Positions 24,071 to 31,722 of a stretch of 48,626 nucleotides of DNA are shown piece by piece. Origin of the DNA: Candidatus Sabulitectum sp. (GTDB lineage: Bacteria; Fermentibacterota; Fermentibacteria; Fermentibacterales; JCC-6); assembly GCA_021107435.1 (NCBI GenBank), contig JAIOSV010000077.1, positions 1-48,626 of the forward strand, in the 5' to 3' direction. The notes below the pieces were generated by a model. It searched no databases. It saw only the letters and a list, made by a program, of their open reading frames with translations, and was not told where the DNA came from. The translations under genes and the position numbers were made by a program. Positions within the stretch are counted from its first letter, which is position 1, and the number at the start of each line of letters is the position of its first letter.

Positions 24071-24913
24071 CTATCTCAGAAAATGCAACAGTGTTGTGCT
24101 ATCGCTGCATTCATGAAGTTTGGCAATAGCTCTGTTCTTCAACTGCCTTACTCTTTCTCTACTGATACCCATGGTTCGCCCTATTTCTGCCAGAGTGTGC
24201 CGCCTGTCAGTCTGAATACCGAAAAATAGCTGTATGATAGTTCGCTCACGATGATCCAGTATACCCAGCATATCGTCCACACTGGTTTTCAAAGCATCAA
24301 CCAGAACAGCTTCGTTTGGAGTTACACCACCCTCAGCAGCTATCATTTCCTGGAATGTTTTATCGCTTCCCTCATAAACAGGACTGTCAAGCGACAAGTG
24401 TGTACTGTGTATTGACATCATCCCTTCCACTTCCTCGCGGGAAACATCAAGTTCACCGGCAATCTCGACAGTGGACGGATCTCTGCCCAGAGAATGTCCC
24501 AGCTCTCGTGTGGCTCTACCCATTTTGTACAGTTCTCCCACACGATTCAGTGGAAGACGGACAATTCTGGACTGCTCTGCAAGGGCCTGCAGAATAGCCT
24601 GTCTTATCCACCAGACGGCATAAGTGATAAACCTGCAACCTTTTGTCTCGTCGAAACCCTTTGCTGCTCTTATAAGCCCGACATTACCTTCATTAATAAG
24701 ATCTTCCAGAGCAACTCCTTGATTGGCATACTGCTTCGCAATTGAAACAACGAATCTGAGGTTTGCTTCTGTCAACTCGTTCAGAGCTTCCTGATCACCC
24801 TCTCTGATTCGCAAGGCGAGATTAGCCTCCTCTTCTGAAGTGAGTGTATCGCGAGTACCTATTTCTCTGAGATAAAGCTCAAGGGAACGTCCCTCTGTTC
24901 TTCTGGTCGCCAA
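24071..24913 (-). CDS. Sigma-70 family RNA polymerase sigma factor (RpoD/RpoS-like)
   Basis: A 280-residue sigma factor lacking region 1.1. Region 1.2 is SLELYLREIGTRDTLTSEEE. Region 2 holds ANLRFVVSIAKQY...LEDLINEGNVGLIRAAKGFD...FITYAVWWIRQAI. Region 3 covers residues about 130-205 and region 4 ends TLAEIGRTMGISRERVRQLKNRAIAKL. Length and motifs fit alternative group 2 sigma factors or compact primary factors (SigA type); the conserved core -10 and -35 helices suggest standard promoter recognition. It heads a minus-strand run (sigma, M23, methyltransferase, tricorn). A palindrome at 25004-25026 overlaps its likely promoter. Confidence 0.9.
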   Translation of the reverse strand: MATRRTEGRSLELYLREIGTRDTLTSEEEANLALRIREGDQEALNELTEANLRFVVSIAKQYANQGVALEDLINEGNVGLIRAAKGFDETKGCRFITYAVWWIRQAILQALAEQSRIVRLPLNRVGELYKMGRATRELGHSLGRDPSTVEIAGELDVSREEVEGMMSIHSTHLSLDSPVYEGSDKTFQEMIAAEGGVTPNEAVLVDALKTSVDDMLGILDHRERTIIQLFFGIQTDRRHTLAEIGRTMGISRERVRQLKNRAIAKLHECSDSTTLLHFLR

Positions 24914-24994
24914 ATTTCATTCCACCTTTCACTACCCGTGTGTGTCAAAGCGCATCCGCTCAGTATATTGCCTTGGTCAGCAATAGTTCCCGCG

Positions 24995-25040
24995 AAGATA
25001 ATTGATTTGTCAACTCTTGACAAATCGTCAAGGGATTGAC
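24995..25040. promoter_or_regulatory. Divergent control region with 23-bp palindrome
   Basis: GATTTGTCAA (25004-25013) and TTGACAAATC (25017-25026) form a perfect 10-bp inverted repeat with spacer CTC; a second short repeat GTCAA/TTGAC follows at 25027-25040. On the minus strand TTGTCA (25023-25018), 17 bases and TATCTT (25000-24995) give a good promoter for the sigma gene that overlaps the palindrome. It lies between the sigma gene and the plus-strand sugar operon. A repressor or activator site is inferred. Confidence 0.55.
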
Positions 25041-25051
25041 AAAGGGGGTTT

Positions 25052-25984
25052 ATGGACTGGTCTGATTTTCCCCGCGAGAGAGTAAGGTGCATGATGTGCG
25101 GGCAGGATCATCCTGAAACTCTCAGCGTTCACAGAAGCTGGCCGGTAGCCAGGTGCGGACAGTGCGGGTTTATCTATCTGTCAACTAGACCTGTAGAATC
25201 AGCCCTTGAAAAGATGTACAGTCGCGAGTACTACGACAATCCCGATGTGGGATATGGCGGCTATGTGGAAAACTTCCATAAATACAATGCTATTTTCACA
25301 AAGCTCTTTCGCAGAAGAGCCCGTGATATTGAACCTTTCAGAGGTCAGGGAAGGCTCCTCGAGGTGGGCTGCGCACACGGATTCCTTCTTGAGTACCTGC
25401 GCAAACGGCAATGGAAGGTAAAAGGACTGGAAGTCAGTCCTCTTGCCGCTAAGTATGCGACTGATGAACTTGGACTGGATATTTATTGTGGAAAACTGGA
25501 GGAAGCAGGCTACGAAAATGGTTCCTTCGACGTTGTTTTACTTCTGGATGTTCTGGAGCACTTGCACAGACCTTTCGAAACCCTTCGGGAGATTGGACGA
25601 GTACTTGCGCCCGGAGGAGTACTTGTTGTTCAATGTCCATGGGAACTGACCCACTGGGAAGAAAGAGCTGAAGCTTATCTCAAAAAAATGAAACCCTGCA
25701 CAATTACTCCTGACGCGGTACCTGCACATCTGTATTTTTTCAGCCCGGACACCCTTGAAGCCTTCATGAAAAAGGGTGGATTCAGCACTTTTAAGAAGCA
25801 GAGCGGCAACTACGGGGCCGTAAGACGACACATCAAGCCAGTTCCACTGAATGTGGGGCCTTTTTATGAACGTCTGGCAAGGTTTATCTATTTCAGGACG
25901 GGTTTGCAGCAACTCCTTTACCGATCAGCACGAATTATCGGTAAGGGAAATGGTCTTATCATGTATGCCAGATTTCACCAATGA
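25052..25984 (+). CDS. Zinc-finger class I methyltransferase
   Basis: A 310-residue protein with an N-terminal zinc-ribbon-like segment, C13-x2-C16 and C35-x2-C38, followed by a Rossmann methyltransferase domain (about 95-220; motif I LLEVGCAHGFLLEYL). This architecture is common in sugar C- or O-methyltransferases and in enzymes acting on nucleotide-activated sugars. AGGGGG lies 4 bases before the ATG. Its stop overlaps the start of the next gene (ATGA). The operon context with a phosphoheptose isomerase suggests a role in making a modified heptose or other surface sugar. Confidence 0.82.
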   Translation: MDWSDFPRERVRCMMCGQDHPETLSVHRSWPVARCGQCGFIYLSTRPVESALEKMYSREYYDNPDVGYGGYVENFHKYNAIFTKLFRRRARDIEPFRGQGRLLEVGCAHGFLLEYLRKRQWKVKGLEVSPLAAKYATDELGLDIYCGKLEEAGYENGSFDVVLLLDVLEHLHRPFETLREIGRVLAPGGVLVVQCPWELTHWEERAEAYLKKMKPCTITPDAVPAHLYFFSPDTLEAFMKKGGFSTFKKQSGNYGAVRRHIKPVPLNVGPFYERLARFIYFRTGLQQLLYRSARIIGKGNGLIMYARFHQ

Positions 25985-26817
25985 AAAGTTTCATCTTTAC
26001 TAAGAAATCAACTGTTTTCCCAGAGATTTGCGGCACCACAGTCGTAAAAGACCTCATAACTCATCTTCGAAACTTCGGTGTTACTCATATTTTTTCTGAT
26101 ACCATAGAGGATTGTGATGGAGTTATCACATGCAATTTCGAATCAGCAAAACAACACCTTGGCACATGCTGGCTGGCAGCATACGGCGGTTGTATCACAA
26201 GACAGTCTCCCGCAGAACTCCGTGACCTTGCCCTGACTTCAAATGCAGATGTTGCTGTTTCTCTGTCTTGCTCATCAAAACCCTGGGAACACACAACGAT
26301 TCTTACCGACGGAAAAGGAATCATTGAAAAAATTGAGAACAACCCTCCACCCGAGAATACTGAAACAAATCTCTGCTTTTCCGGTCTGGCCTGGGTTGCA
26401 ACCGACGATTTTGATCCCCGTGAGCCCTTGGAACGTGAAAGGACATCCGCGTTTCTTCTTTCCGGTTGCTGGAAGTGCCCGGATAACCGTGAAAATTATC
26501 TTCTAACCATCCATGACATAATGCGCAGAGAAATATTCCCCTGGCCGCACCTTCACATCCCTGATAATGGTATAATCACCCGCAGTTCGATACCTGCCGG
26601 CACGGAGATCAACGGAACTCTCTGGGTGGGTACCAACTGTCTTATTGAGAACGGATGTACTCTGGAGAACTGTGTTTTACTCGACGGTTCTTCAATTGCT
26701 AAAAACTCAAACCTCAGGAACTGTCTTGTAATGGCTGGAGGAAATATCCCGCGAAATACACTTCAGTATGACAAATACCTGAGTCTTGCTGGAGATGATA
26801 ATGGTCGAGAACATTGA
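25981..26817 (+). CDS. Degenerate sugar nucleotidyltransferase-like protein with left-handed beta-helix repeats
   Basis: A 278-residue protein. Residues 1 to about 180 follow the shape of a GT-A sugar nucleotidyltransferase (VTHIFSD..., ITRQSP.ELRDLA..SNADVAVSLSC, IIEKIENNPP..., ETNLCFSGLAWV). The N-terminal nucleotide-binding loop GxGxR is absent. The C-terminus (about 205-265) has hexad-like repeats: GTLWVGTNCLIENGCTLENC and VLLDGSSIAKNSNLRNC. That suggests an enzyme that lost or changed nucleotide binding, or a scaffolding or allosteric subunit. It sits between the methyltransferase and the isomerase with overlaps on both sides (ATGA, and 17 bases). Confidence 0.6.
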   Translation: MKSFIFTKKSTVFPEICGTTVVKDLITHLRNFGVTHIFSDTIEDCDGVITCNFESAKQHLGTCWLAAYGGCITRQSPAELRDLALTSNADVAVSLSCSSKPWEHTTILTDGKGIIEKIENNPPPENTETNLCFSGLAWVATDDFDPREPLERERTSAFLLSGCWKCPDNRENYLLTIHDIMRREIFPWPHLHIPDNGIITRSSIPAGTEINGTLWVGTNCLIENGCTLENCVLLDGSSIAKNSNLRNCLVMAGGNIPRNTLQYDKYLSLAGDDNGREH

Positions 26818-27367
26818 GAAATACCTTGCTGAGGTCAGCGAACTCGTTCTGCGAATCCCCCCTTCAACTGTCGAGAGGATTACATCGCTGATTCTTGAAG
26901 CCTATAAGAAAGGTAACAGAATCTTTGTATTCGGTAATGGAGGAGGAAGCTCTACCAGCGCGCACTTTGTCTGCGATCTTGCCAAGGGCACAATCACAGA
27001 AGGCAAACCAAGGCTGAAAGCCATATCCCTTGCCGAAAACATGCCTTTGCTTACCGCCTGGGCCAATGACACAGATTACACAAATACTTTCGGTGAACAA
27101 CTCAAGAACCTTGTAGAGCAGGATGATGTGGTAATAGGTCTTTCCGGAAGTGGAATGAGCCCCAATGTGATTAATGCTTTTCATGTTGCCAACGATGCTG
27201 GAGCAGTATCAATTCTCTTATCAGGATTTGTCGGCGGTAATGCTTTAAAAGCAGCTTCTGATGCTATTGTGGTTCCCTCAACCGATATGCAGCAGATAGA
27301 AGATGTTCACATGATTCTTACACACATCATCTTCAGATGCCTGAAGAGAGAGATAGAAGAAAGCTGA
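26801..27367 (+). CDS. SIS-domain phosphoheptose isomerase (GmhA-like)
   Basis: A 188-residue SIS-domain isomerase. The phosphosugar-binding pattern is FGNGGGSSTSAHFVCDLAKG (about residues 45-64), with later SGSGMSPNVINA and a C-terminal DVHMILTHIIF helix. GmhA converts sedoheptulose 7-phosphate to glycero-manno-heptose 7-phosphate; capsular versions are common. The first ATG of the frame is not preferred: GGAG lies 6 bases before the ATG at 26801, inside the previous gene. It is the last gene of the operon and ends directly against the converging zinc-ribbon gene. Confidence 0.85.
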   Translation: MVENIEKYLAEVSELVLRIPPSTVERITSLILEAYKKGNRIFVFGNGGGSSTSAHFVCDLAKGTITEGKPRLKAISLAENMPLLTAWANDTDYTNTFGEQLKNLVEQDDVVIGLSGSGMSPNVINAFHVANDAGAVSILLSGFVGGNALKAASDAIVVPSTDMQQIEDVHMILTHIIFRCLKREIEES

Positions 27368-27778
27368 TTACTCCGGTTTCCATTGATCGAACTGGTCATC
27401 TCCTCCGGCAAGAATGTCTTTGAGCGATCTTCGAAAAACATTTACTCCTTCTTCGTTTCCGGCGGCTTCCGGGAATCGGCTCTTCCAGAGTTGCCATGAA
27501 CGCTCAATTTCTCCAGCCATAGTCTCAAACAGGTTGCCGGTACCCAGAGCCTGTTCTACCGCGTCCTTGTTGTAAATAAGCATATCAGAGGCAAGAACAC
27601 GTGCGAATCTGGCAGCTCTTTCGTCTATAGCTGCAGCGGGAGAAGCCGATTCTTCCTTAGGCGGGTGAATAATAAACACCTCACGGCAGTTTTTACATCT
27701 AAGCCTTCTGGATTTACCTGCAAGCTTATCCTCTGCAATCTGGTACTTCTTACTGCAATTAGGGCAGGTTACTATCAT
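27368..27778 (-). CDS. Zinc-ribbon protein (MJ0042 type)
   Basis: A 136-residue protein. The first 35 residues are an MJ0042-type zinc ribbon with C5-x2-C8 and C28-x2-C31 (CPNCSKKYQI...CKNCREVF). The C-terminal 85 residues are helical and unrecognised (ERAARFARVLASDMLIYNKDAVEQAL..., a DnaK-like-free helical tail). Such ribbons occur in bacterial proteins of unknown function and in regulators. The upstream gene for the aminotransferase overlaps it by 4 bases, so it is probably co-transcribed with aspB, coaD and rsmD. No known role. Confidence 0.7.
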   Translation of the reverse strand: MIVTCPNCSKKYQIAEDKLAGKSRRLRCKNCREVFIIHPPKEESASPAAAIDERAARFARVLASDMLIYNKDAVEQALGTGNLFETMAGEIERSWQLWKSRFPEAAGNEEGVNVFRRSLKDILAGGDDQFDQWKPE

Positions 27779-28944
27779 TTGAAATCTCCCCGTTCTAAAA
27801 ATCCATTCAATCTCTTCACCGCTTCAGCAATATCATCATCTGAAGCCGCAAAAGAAAGCCTAATATAACCTTCATTTCCAAAAGCGCTTCCCGGGATGGT
27901 TCCCAGACCGCCTTTCTCAAGCAGAGCAATGCAGAATTCCTCTGAATTAATTTCTTTATCTGTCAATATTTTCGGATACACATAGAAGGCACCTTCCGGT
28001 TTCTCAAACTCGAGACCGGATACTTCCCCCAGAAGGTCACAGATAAGATCACGCCTTCTTTTGAAGGCGTTGTACATCAGAACTCTATCCTGCTCCGCCT
28101 GGCGTCTGACAACAGCAAGCGCAGCGTACTGAGAAATAGAGCAGGGATTGGAAGTGGAATGAGCCTGAATCCGCCCCGCGATTCTGATCCAGTCGGGGTT
28201 GGCGATGGCAAACCCGATGCGCCAACCTGTCATTGCGTATGTCTTTGATACTCCGGTAATAAGAGCAACCTGATTTTTAAGTCCGGGATCCGCTGTAAGA
28301 ATATGAGGAACCTCGCCAGAACCATAGTACAAATCCTCATAAATATCATCCGATATTACCCAGATACCCGTTTCTCGAACGGCCGCTGCGATGTCTTTCA
28401 CCATCTCTGAGGTATTCACAAGACCGGAGGGGTTGCAGGGAGAGTTGAATATCATTCCTGTCGCCCCTTCTGCTGCTGCTTTTCTTACATCATCGCCTGT
28501 AATCAGCATTCCATTGCTCTGCGGAAAAACAGAGATACCCCCAAGGCGACGAACCATCTGTGGATAACTGACCCAGAAAGGTTTCGGAAGTAAAATCCTG
28601 TCTCCTGGATTGACTACAGCTTCAAGCAAATTCGCTATACTGTGTTTGGCTCCGCAGGAAACCATCGTGTTCTCTACTTTAAAGTCCTGATTGTGTACTT
28701 CGCTCCATCTGTCTGCGACTGCCTGCCTGAGCTCAACTATCCCCATACCGGGTGTATACAAGGTTTTTCCCTCAGCCATTGCTCTTTTTGCCGCGTCGAT
28801 TGCTGCTTTTGGAGTAGGAAAGTCAGGTTGCCCGGCGGTGAGAGAAATCACATCTTCACCGGCAGCTTTCATTGAAGCAGCCCTTGCAGTATAGAGCAAT
28901 GTCGCAGATCCTTCAAGAGACGAGGCATTTTTTGCGTAGTGCAT
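27775..28944 (-). CDS. Class I PLP-dependent aminotransferase (aspartate-type)
   Basis: A 389-residue fold-type I aminotransferase. The PLP lysine lies in GVSKTYAMTGWRIGFA. Other pieces are FNSPCNPSGLV, SDDIYEDLYYG and PEGAFYVYPK, typical of the Ib subgroup (AspB/PatA-like aspartate or broad-specificity aminotransferases). Length is normal. The substrate is not fixed by sequence, but the usual reaction is L-aspartate plus 2-oxoglutarate to oxaloacetate and glutamate. It starts one base after coaD in the same strand and overlaps the zinc-ribbon gene at its end, which indicates an operon. Confidence 0.88.
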   Translation of the reverse strand: MHYAKNASSLEGSATLLYTARAASMKAAGEDVISLTAGQPDFPTPKAAIDAAKRAMAEGKTLYTPGMGIVELRQAVADRWSEVHNQDFKVENTMVSCGAKHSIANLLEAVVNPGDRILLPKPFWVSYPQMVRRLGGISVFPQSNGMLITGDDVRKAAAEGATGMIFNSPCNPSGLVNTSEMVKDIAAAVRETGIWVISDDIYEDLYYGSGEVPHILTADPGLKNQVALITGVSKTYAMTGWRIGFAIANPDWIRIAGRIQAHSTSNPCSISQYAALAVVRRQAEQDRVLMYNAFKRRRDLICDLLGEVSGLEFEKPEGAFYVYPKILTDKEINSEEFCIALLEKGGLGTIPGSAFGNEGYIRLSFAASDDDIAEAVKRLNGFLERGDFK

Positions 28945-29432
28945 CAGTTCCTCCGGTAGTAATCTTCTAGTGCTTTTTTTACAGATGGAGTGACCAGAGT
29001 ATCAAGGCTTCCTCCAAATCTGGCCACCTCTTTAACAACTGTTGAAGAAAGGTACATATTGTGCTCGGACGGCATCATGTAGATTCCCGTTATTTCCGGG
29101 GCAAGTCGCCTGTTCATAAGCTGCATCTGAAACTCATACTCAAAATCCGAATTTGCTCTAAGACCCCTGATAAAAAGCAGATATCCCTGTTGGTGCATGT
29201 AATCAATCAGCATTCCGTCAAAAGAGCAAACATTAACATTTTCCTTTATACCTTCTTCAATTATCGCACTTTTTACAAGTTCCACACGTGTCTCCGTATC
29301 AAATTCAATTGATTTTGAACTCTGATCCACCACGGCCACCTCAAGTTCTTCAAATATGCCCGCAGTTCTCCTTATAATGTCCAGGTGTCCTGCCGTGACT
29401 GGATCAAATGTTCCGGGGTAAACAACTTTCAC
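28944..29432 (-). CDS. coaD: Phosphopantetheine adenylyltransferase
   Basis: A 162-residue CoaD, the fourth enzyme of coenzyme A synthesis, making dephospho-CoA from 4'-phosphopantetheine and ATP. Motifs: GTFDPVTAGHLDIIRRT (HxGH-type nucleotide-binding), SFDGMLIDYMH and MPSEHNMYLSSTVVKEVA. Length is typical. The stop/start overlaps with rsmD (4 bases) show the common rsmD-coaD pair. Confidence is high. Confidence 0.96.
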   Translation of the reverse strand: MKVVYPGTFDPVTAGHLDIIRRTAGIFEELEVAVVDQSSKSIEFDTETRVELVKSAIIEEGIKENVNVCSFDGMLIDYMHQQGYLLFIRGLRANSDFEYEFQMQLMNRRLAPEITGIYMMPSEHNMYLSSTVVKEVARFGGSLDTLVTPSVKKALEDYYRRN

Positions 29433-29953
29433 TTTTCAACTTCCAGTATGTGTATGTGGGTATCTCCGTACTTCCTGTCTTTCCATCGGGAATCGAATTT
29501 AACTCCGCCTGACTCCGCAATAACAAGGCCGCCATCGTTGACCGGTGAATTCCACCGGTAGTCCTGTATCCATGAATATATATCAGTCTCGCCGTAAGGG
29601 GGGTCTAAAAACACAATATCAGCCGGTGGAACAAGTCTGTCAAAGTCAGCAGTCAGTTTCCCTTTGATTGTAATGCATTTATCTTCTGCGTTCCTCTCCT
29701 TAAAGAACTTTCTGATACGATTCAAATTCACAGGTGAGTTGTCCATGAAAACAGCTCTCTCCGCTCCACAGCTTACAGACTCAATGCCAAGAGCACCACT
29801 TCCGCTGAAAAGATCCCAGACAACTGCCCCCGGCAACCTGTCGACTAAAATGTTCATGAGAGCTTCCCGTACCCTCGAGGGCGTGGGCCTGACACCCTTT
29901 AAATTCGGGCGGAGAACCTGGCCATGCCAGATTCCCCGCCCGATTCTAATCAA
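29429..29953 (-). CDS. rsmD: 16S rRNA (guanine-966-N2)-methyltransferase
   Basis: A 174-residue RsmD. It starts with MIRIGRGIWHGQVLRPN and includes VRPTPSRVREALMNIL. The AdoMet-binding motif is VWDLFSGSGALGIESVS and the catalytic tetrapeptide is DPPY in VFLDPPYG. It methylates G966 in the small-subunit rRNA. It lies in the canonical rsmD-coaD order, 14 bases downstream of pilQ, and could be read from the pilus operon. Confidence 0.94.
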   Translation of the reverse strand: MIRIGRGIWHGQVLRPNLKGVRPTPSRVREALMNILVDRLPGAVVWDLFSGSGALGIESVSCGAERAVFMDNSPVNLNRIRKFFKERNAEDKCITIKGKLTADFDRLVPPADIVFLDPPYGETDIYSWIQDYRWNSPVNDGGLVIAESGGVKFDSRWKDRKYGDTHIHILEVEK

Positions 29954-29967
29954 TATCCTTCCCTCAT

Positions 29968-31722
29968 TTAGTAGGGGCGGATAATGTGCGGTGTTACAAA
30001 GATAACCAGTTCACTGGTTTCCTCGTTTGTGGAGCTGTATGTAAACAGCAAGTCACCCAGAAGAGGAATGTACCCCAGAATTGGAACCTTCTTCTCCAGC
30101 TCGGTAGTTTTGCTTCTCATGATACCGCCGATAACAGCAGTCGCTCCATCGTCAATCATCAATGTGGTGTTGGCTTCCTGAGTAAGAAAGATCGGCTGCG
30201 CTGCGGCAGTAGCCTCTGCTGAAAGATCACTTACAACAGGGTTCAACTCAAGAGTCACATTGTTGTCGGCATTGATATGGGGAGTCACAGTAAGCCTTAC
30301 TCCTACATCGTAAAGCTGAACGTAAGTGTTCCCATCTGCATCTACCATAGTCAGTGGGATCTGCTTGCCGCTCATCACCATGCCTGTCATGTTGTCACAT
30401 ATGGCGATCCTGGGCTCTGAGAGTATGTGTGCCCTGTTCTGCTGCTCAAGATAATTGATTGTAGCGTTGATATCCAGAAGACTGGTTACATGGCCAAAGG
30501 AAACCGAACCGGTTGGAGAACCGACTCCGAGCATCGTTTCCATGCCGCCGTGTGTCAGCACATCACTTCTGCCCAGATTGCCTGCACTCCAGTCTATACC
30601 GAACTCGTGGGAAGCAGCGGCATCAATCTCCACCAGTTTGGCTTCAATCATTACCTGTGCTGTCGGGCTGTCCAGAATGGGAAGAAGTCTTCCTATCTCA
30701 TTCAGTTTTCTGGGTATGTCGGAAACTATCAGTGAGTTTGTTCTGGAGTCAACTGATATCTGACCCCGTTCAGAGAGAACAGACAGTGTGGCATTCTGTA
30801 TATCTACTGCCTGAGCATATCTGATAACAAATACCTCAGTAAAGAGATCCTGAAGATTCTCACGTGTATCACCGAGACTTGCCATCTGATTTACCTCAGT
30901 GACGAAATCATCGCGCCTCATGATACGAAGAGTGTTGTTTCCCGACATTGTGGCTATAAGATTCTGAGAATCAAGAATAGCATGAAGAGCGTCACGCCAT
31001 CCAAGGTTTCGAAGTCGTGCGGTAACGGTTCCCTGATAGTTCTCGGGTACTACAATATTAACACCGCTGACTTCAGAAATGGAACGCATCACCGTTCTTA
31101 TCTCAGCATCCACCACATCAATGGTAATTCTTCTACCGCCTGTGTCAGCCCACTCTACAGGATACCCGTCATCAACAAACCTGCTGGTTTCAGATACCTG
31201 AATTCCCTGAGTCATTGTTGTTACCGCTGATGTTGACCCAAAGCCGGATCCACCGGTCGGATTGGACAACGCGGGAACGTTTCCTCCTGTGACAACCTGG
31301 TGCACTTCCTGTGAAGACGCGGCCCAGGATGTAAATGGAGTTCCTGATGGATCGGTATTCAGCATTAGAACCAGCCTGTTGCTCTCCTGAAGAGATGTGC
31401 TGTAGTTCATCAGTTCACCGTTAACATCAACAATAATTCGGACTATTCCGTCAGGTGGAGCCTTGTACTGACTGGTTCGAACAGCACTTACGCCACCCCT
31501 GCTGACAGCGAAGTCGGTTGCCGGAAGTGCGTGAAGCGCATCTCCCAGGTCAATAACAACCCGCATTGGATCAGTAAGTAAAAATTTCTCGTAACTGATA
31601 GGACCATCGGCAACAATGGTCACCTGGGTACGGTCGCCGCTAGGCACTACCGAGATATCCGTTACACGGTAAGCCATAACCGGCACAGCCAGTACCAGCA
31701 GGATCAAAGCGATCATACGCAT
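29968..31722 (-). CDS. pilQ: Type IV pilus secretin PilQ
   Basis: A 584-residue outer-membrane secretin. A signal peptide (MRMIALILLVLAVPVMA) is followed by an AMIN domain (about 20-115), a Gly/Ser linker, a STN-like domain (about 195-265), an N1-type KH region (about 290-370) and the secretin barrel (about 375-580, ending SELVIFVTPHIIRPY). The VPILGYIPLLGDLLF motif near the end is the secretin signature. It forms the pore through which the pilus passes. Only one AMIN domain is present, fewer than in proteobacterial PilQ. It overlaps the upstream pilP-like gene at TAATG (one base), so it is translationally coupled. Confidence 0.93.
   Translation of the reverse strand: MRMIALILLVLAVPVMAYRVTDISVVPSGDRTQVTIVADGPISYEKFLLTDPMRVVIDLGDALHALPATDFAVSRGGVSAVRTSQYKAPPDGIVRIIVDVNGELMNYSTSLQESNRLVLMLNTDPSGTPFTSWAASSQEVHQVVTGGNVPALSNPTGGSGFGSTSAVTTMTQGIQVSETSRFVDDGYPVEWADTGGRRITIDVVDAEIRTVMRSISEVSGVNIVVPENYQGTVTARLRNLGWRDALHAILDSQNLIATMSGNNTLRIMRRDDFVTEVNQMASLGDTRENLQDLFTEVFVIRYAQAVDIQNATLSVLSERGQISVDSRTNSLIVSDIPRKLNEIGRLLPILDSPTAQVMIEAKLVEIDAAASHEFGIDWSAGNLGRSDVLTHGGMETMLGVGSPTGSVSFGHVTSLLDINATINYLEQQNRAHILSEPRIAICDNMTGMVMSGKQIPLTMVDADGNTYVQLYDVGVRLTVTPHINADNNVTLELNPVVSDLSAEATAAAQPIFLTQEANTTLMIDDGATAVIGGIMRSKTTELEKKVPILGYIPLLGDLLFTYSSTNEETSELVIFVTPHIIRPY

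Noticed and set aside
25036..25041. TTGACA as a -35 for the methyltransferase gene
   Set aside because: It is only 10 bases before the ATG, which leaves no room for a -10 and start site.
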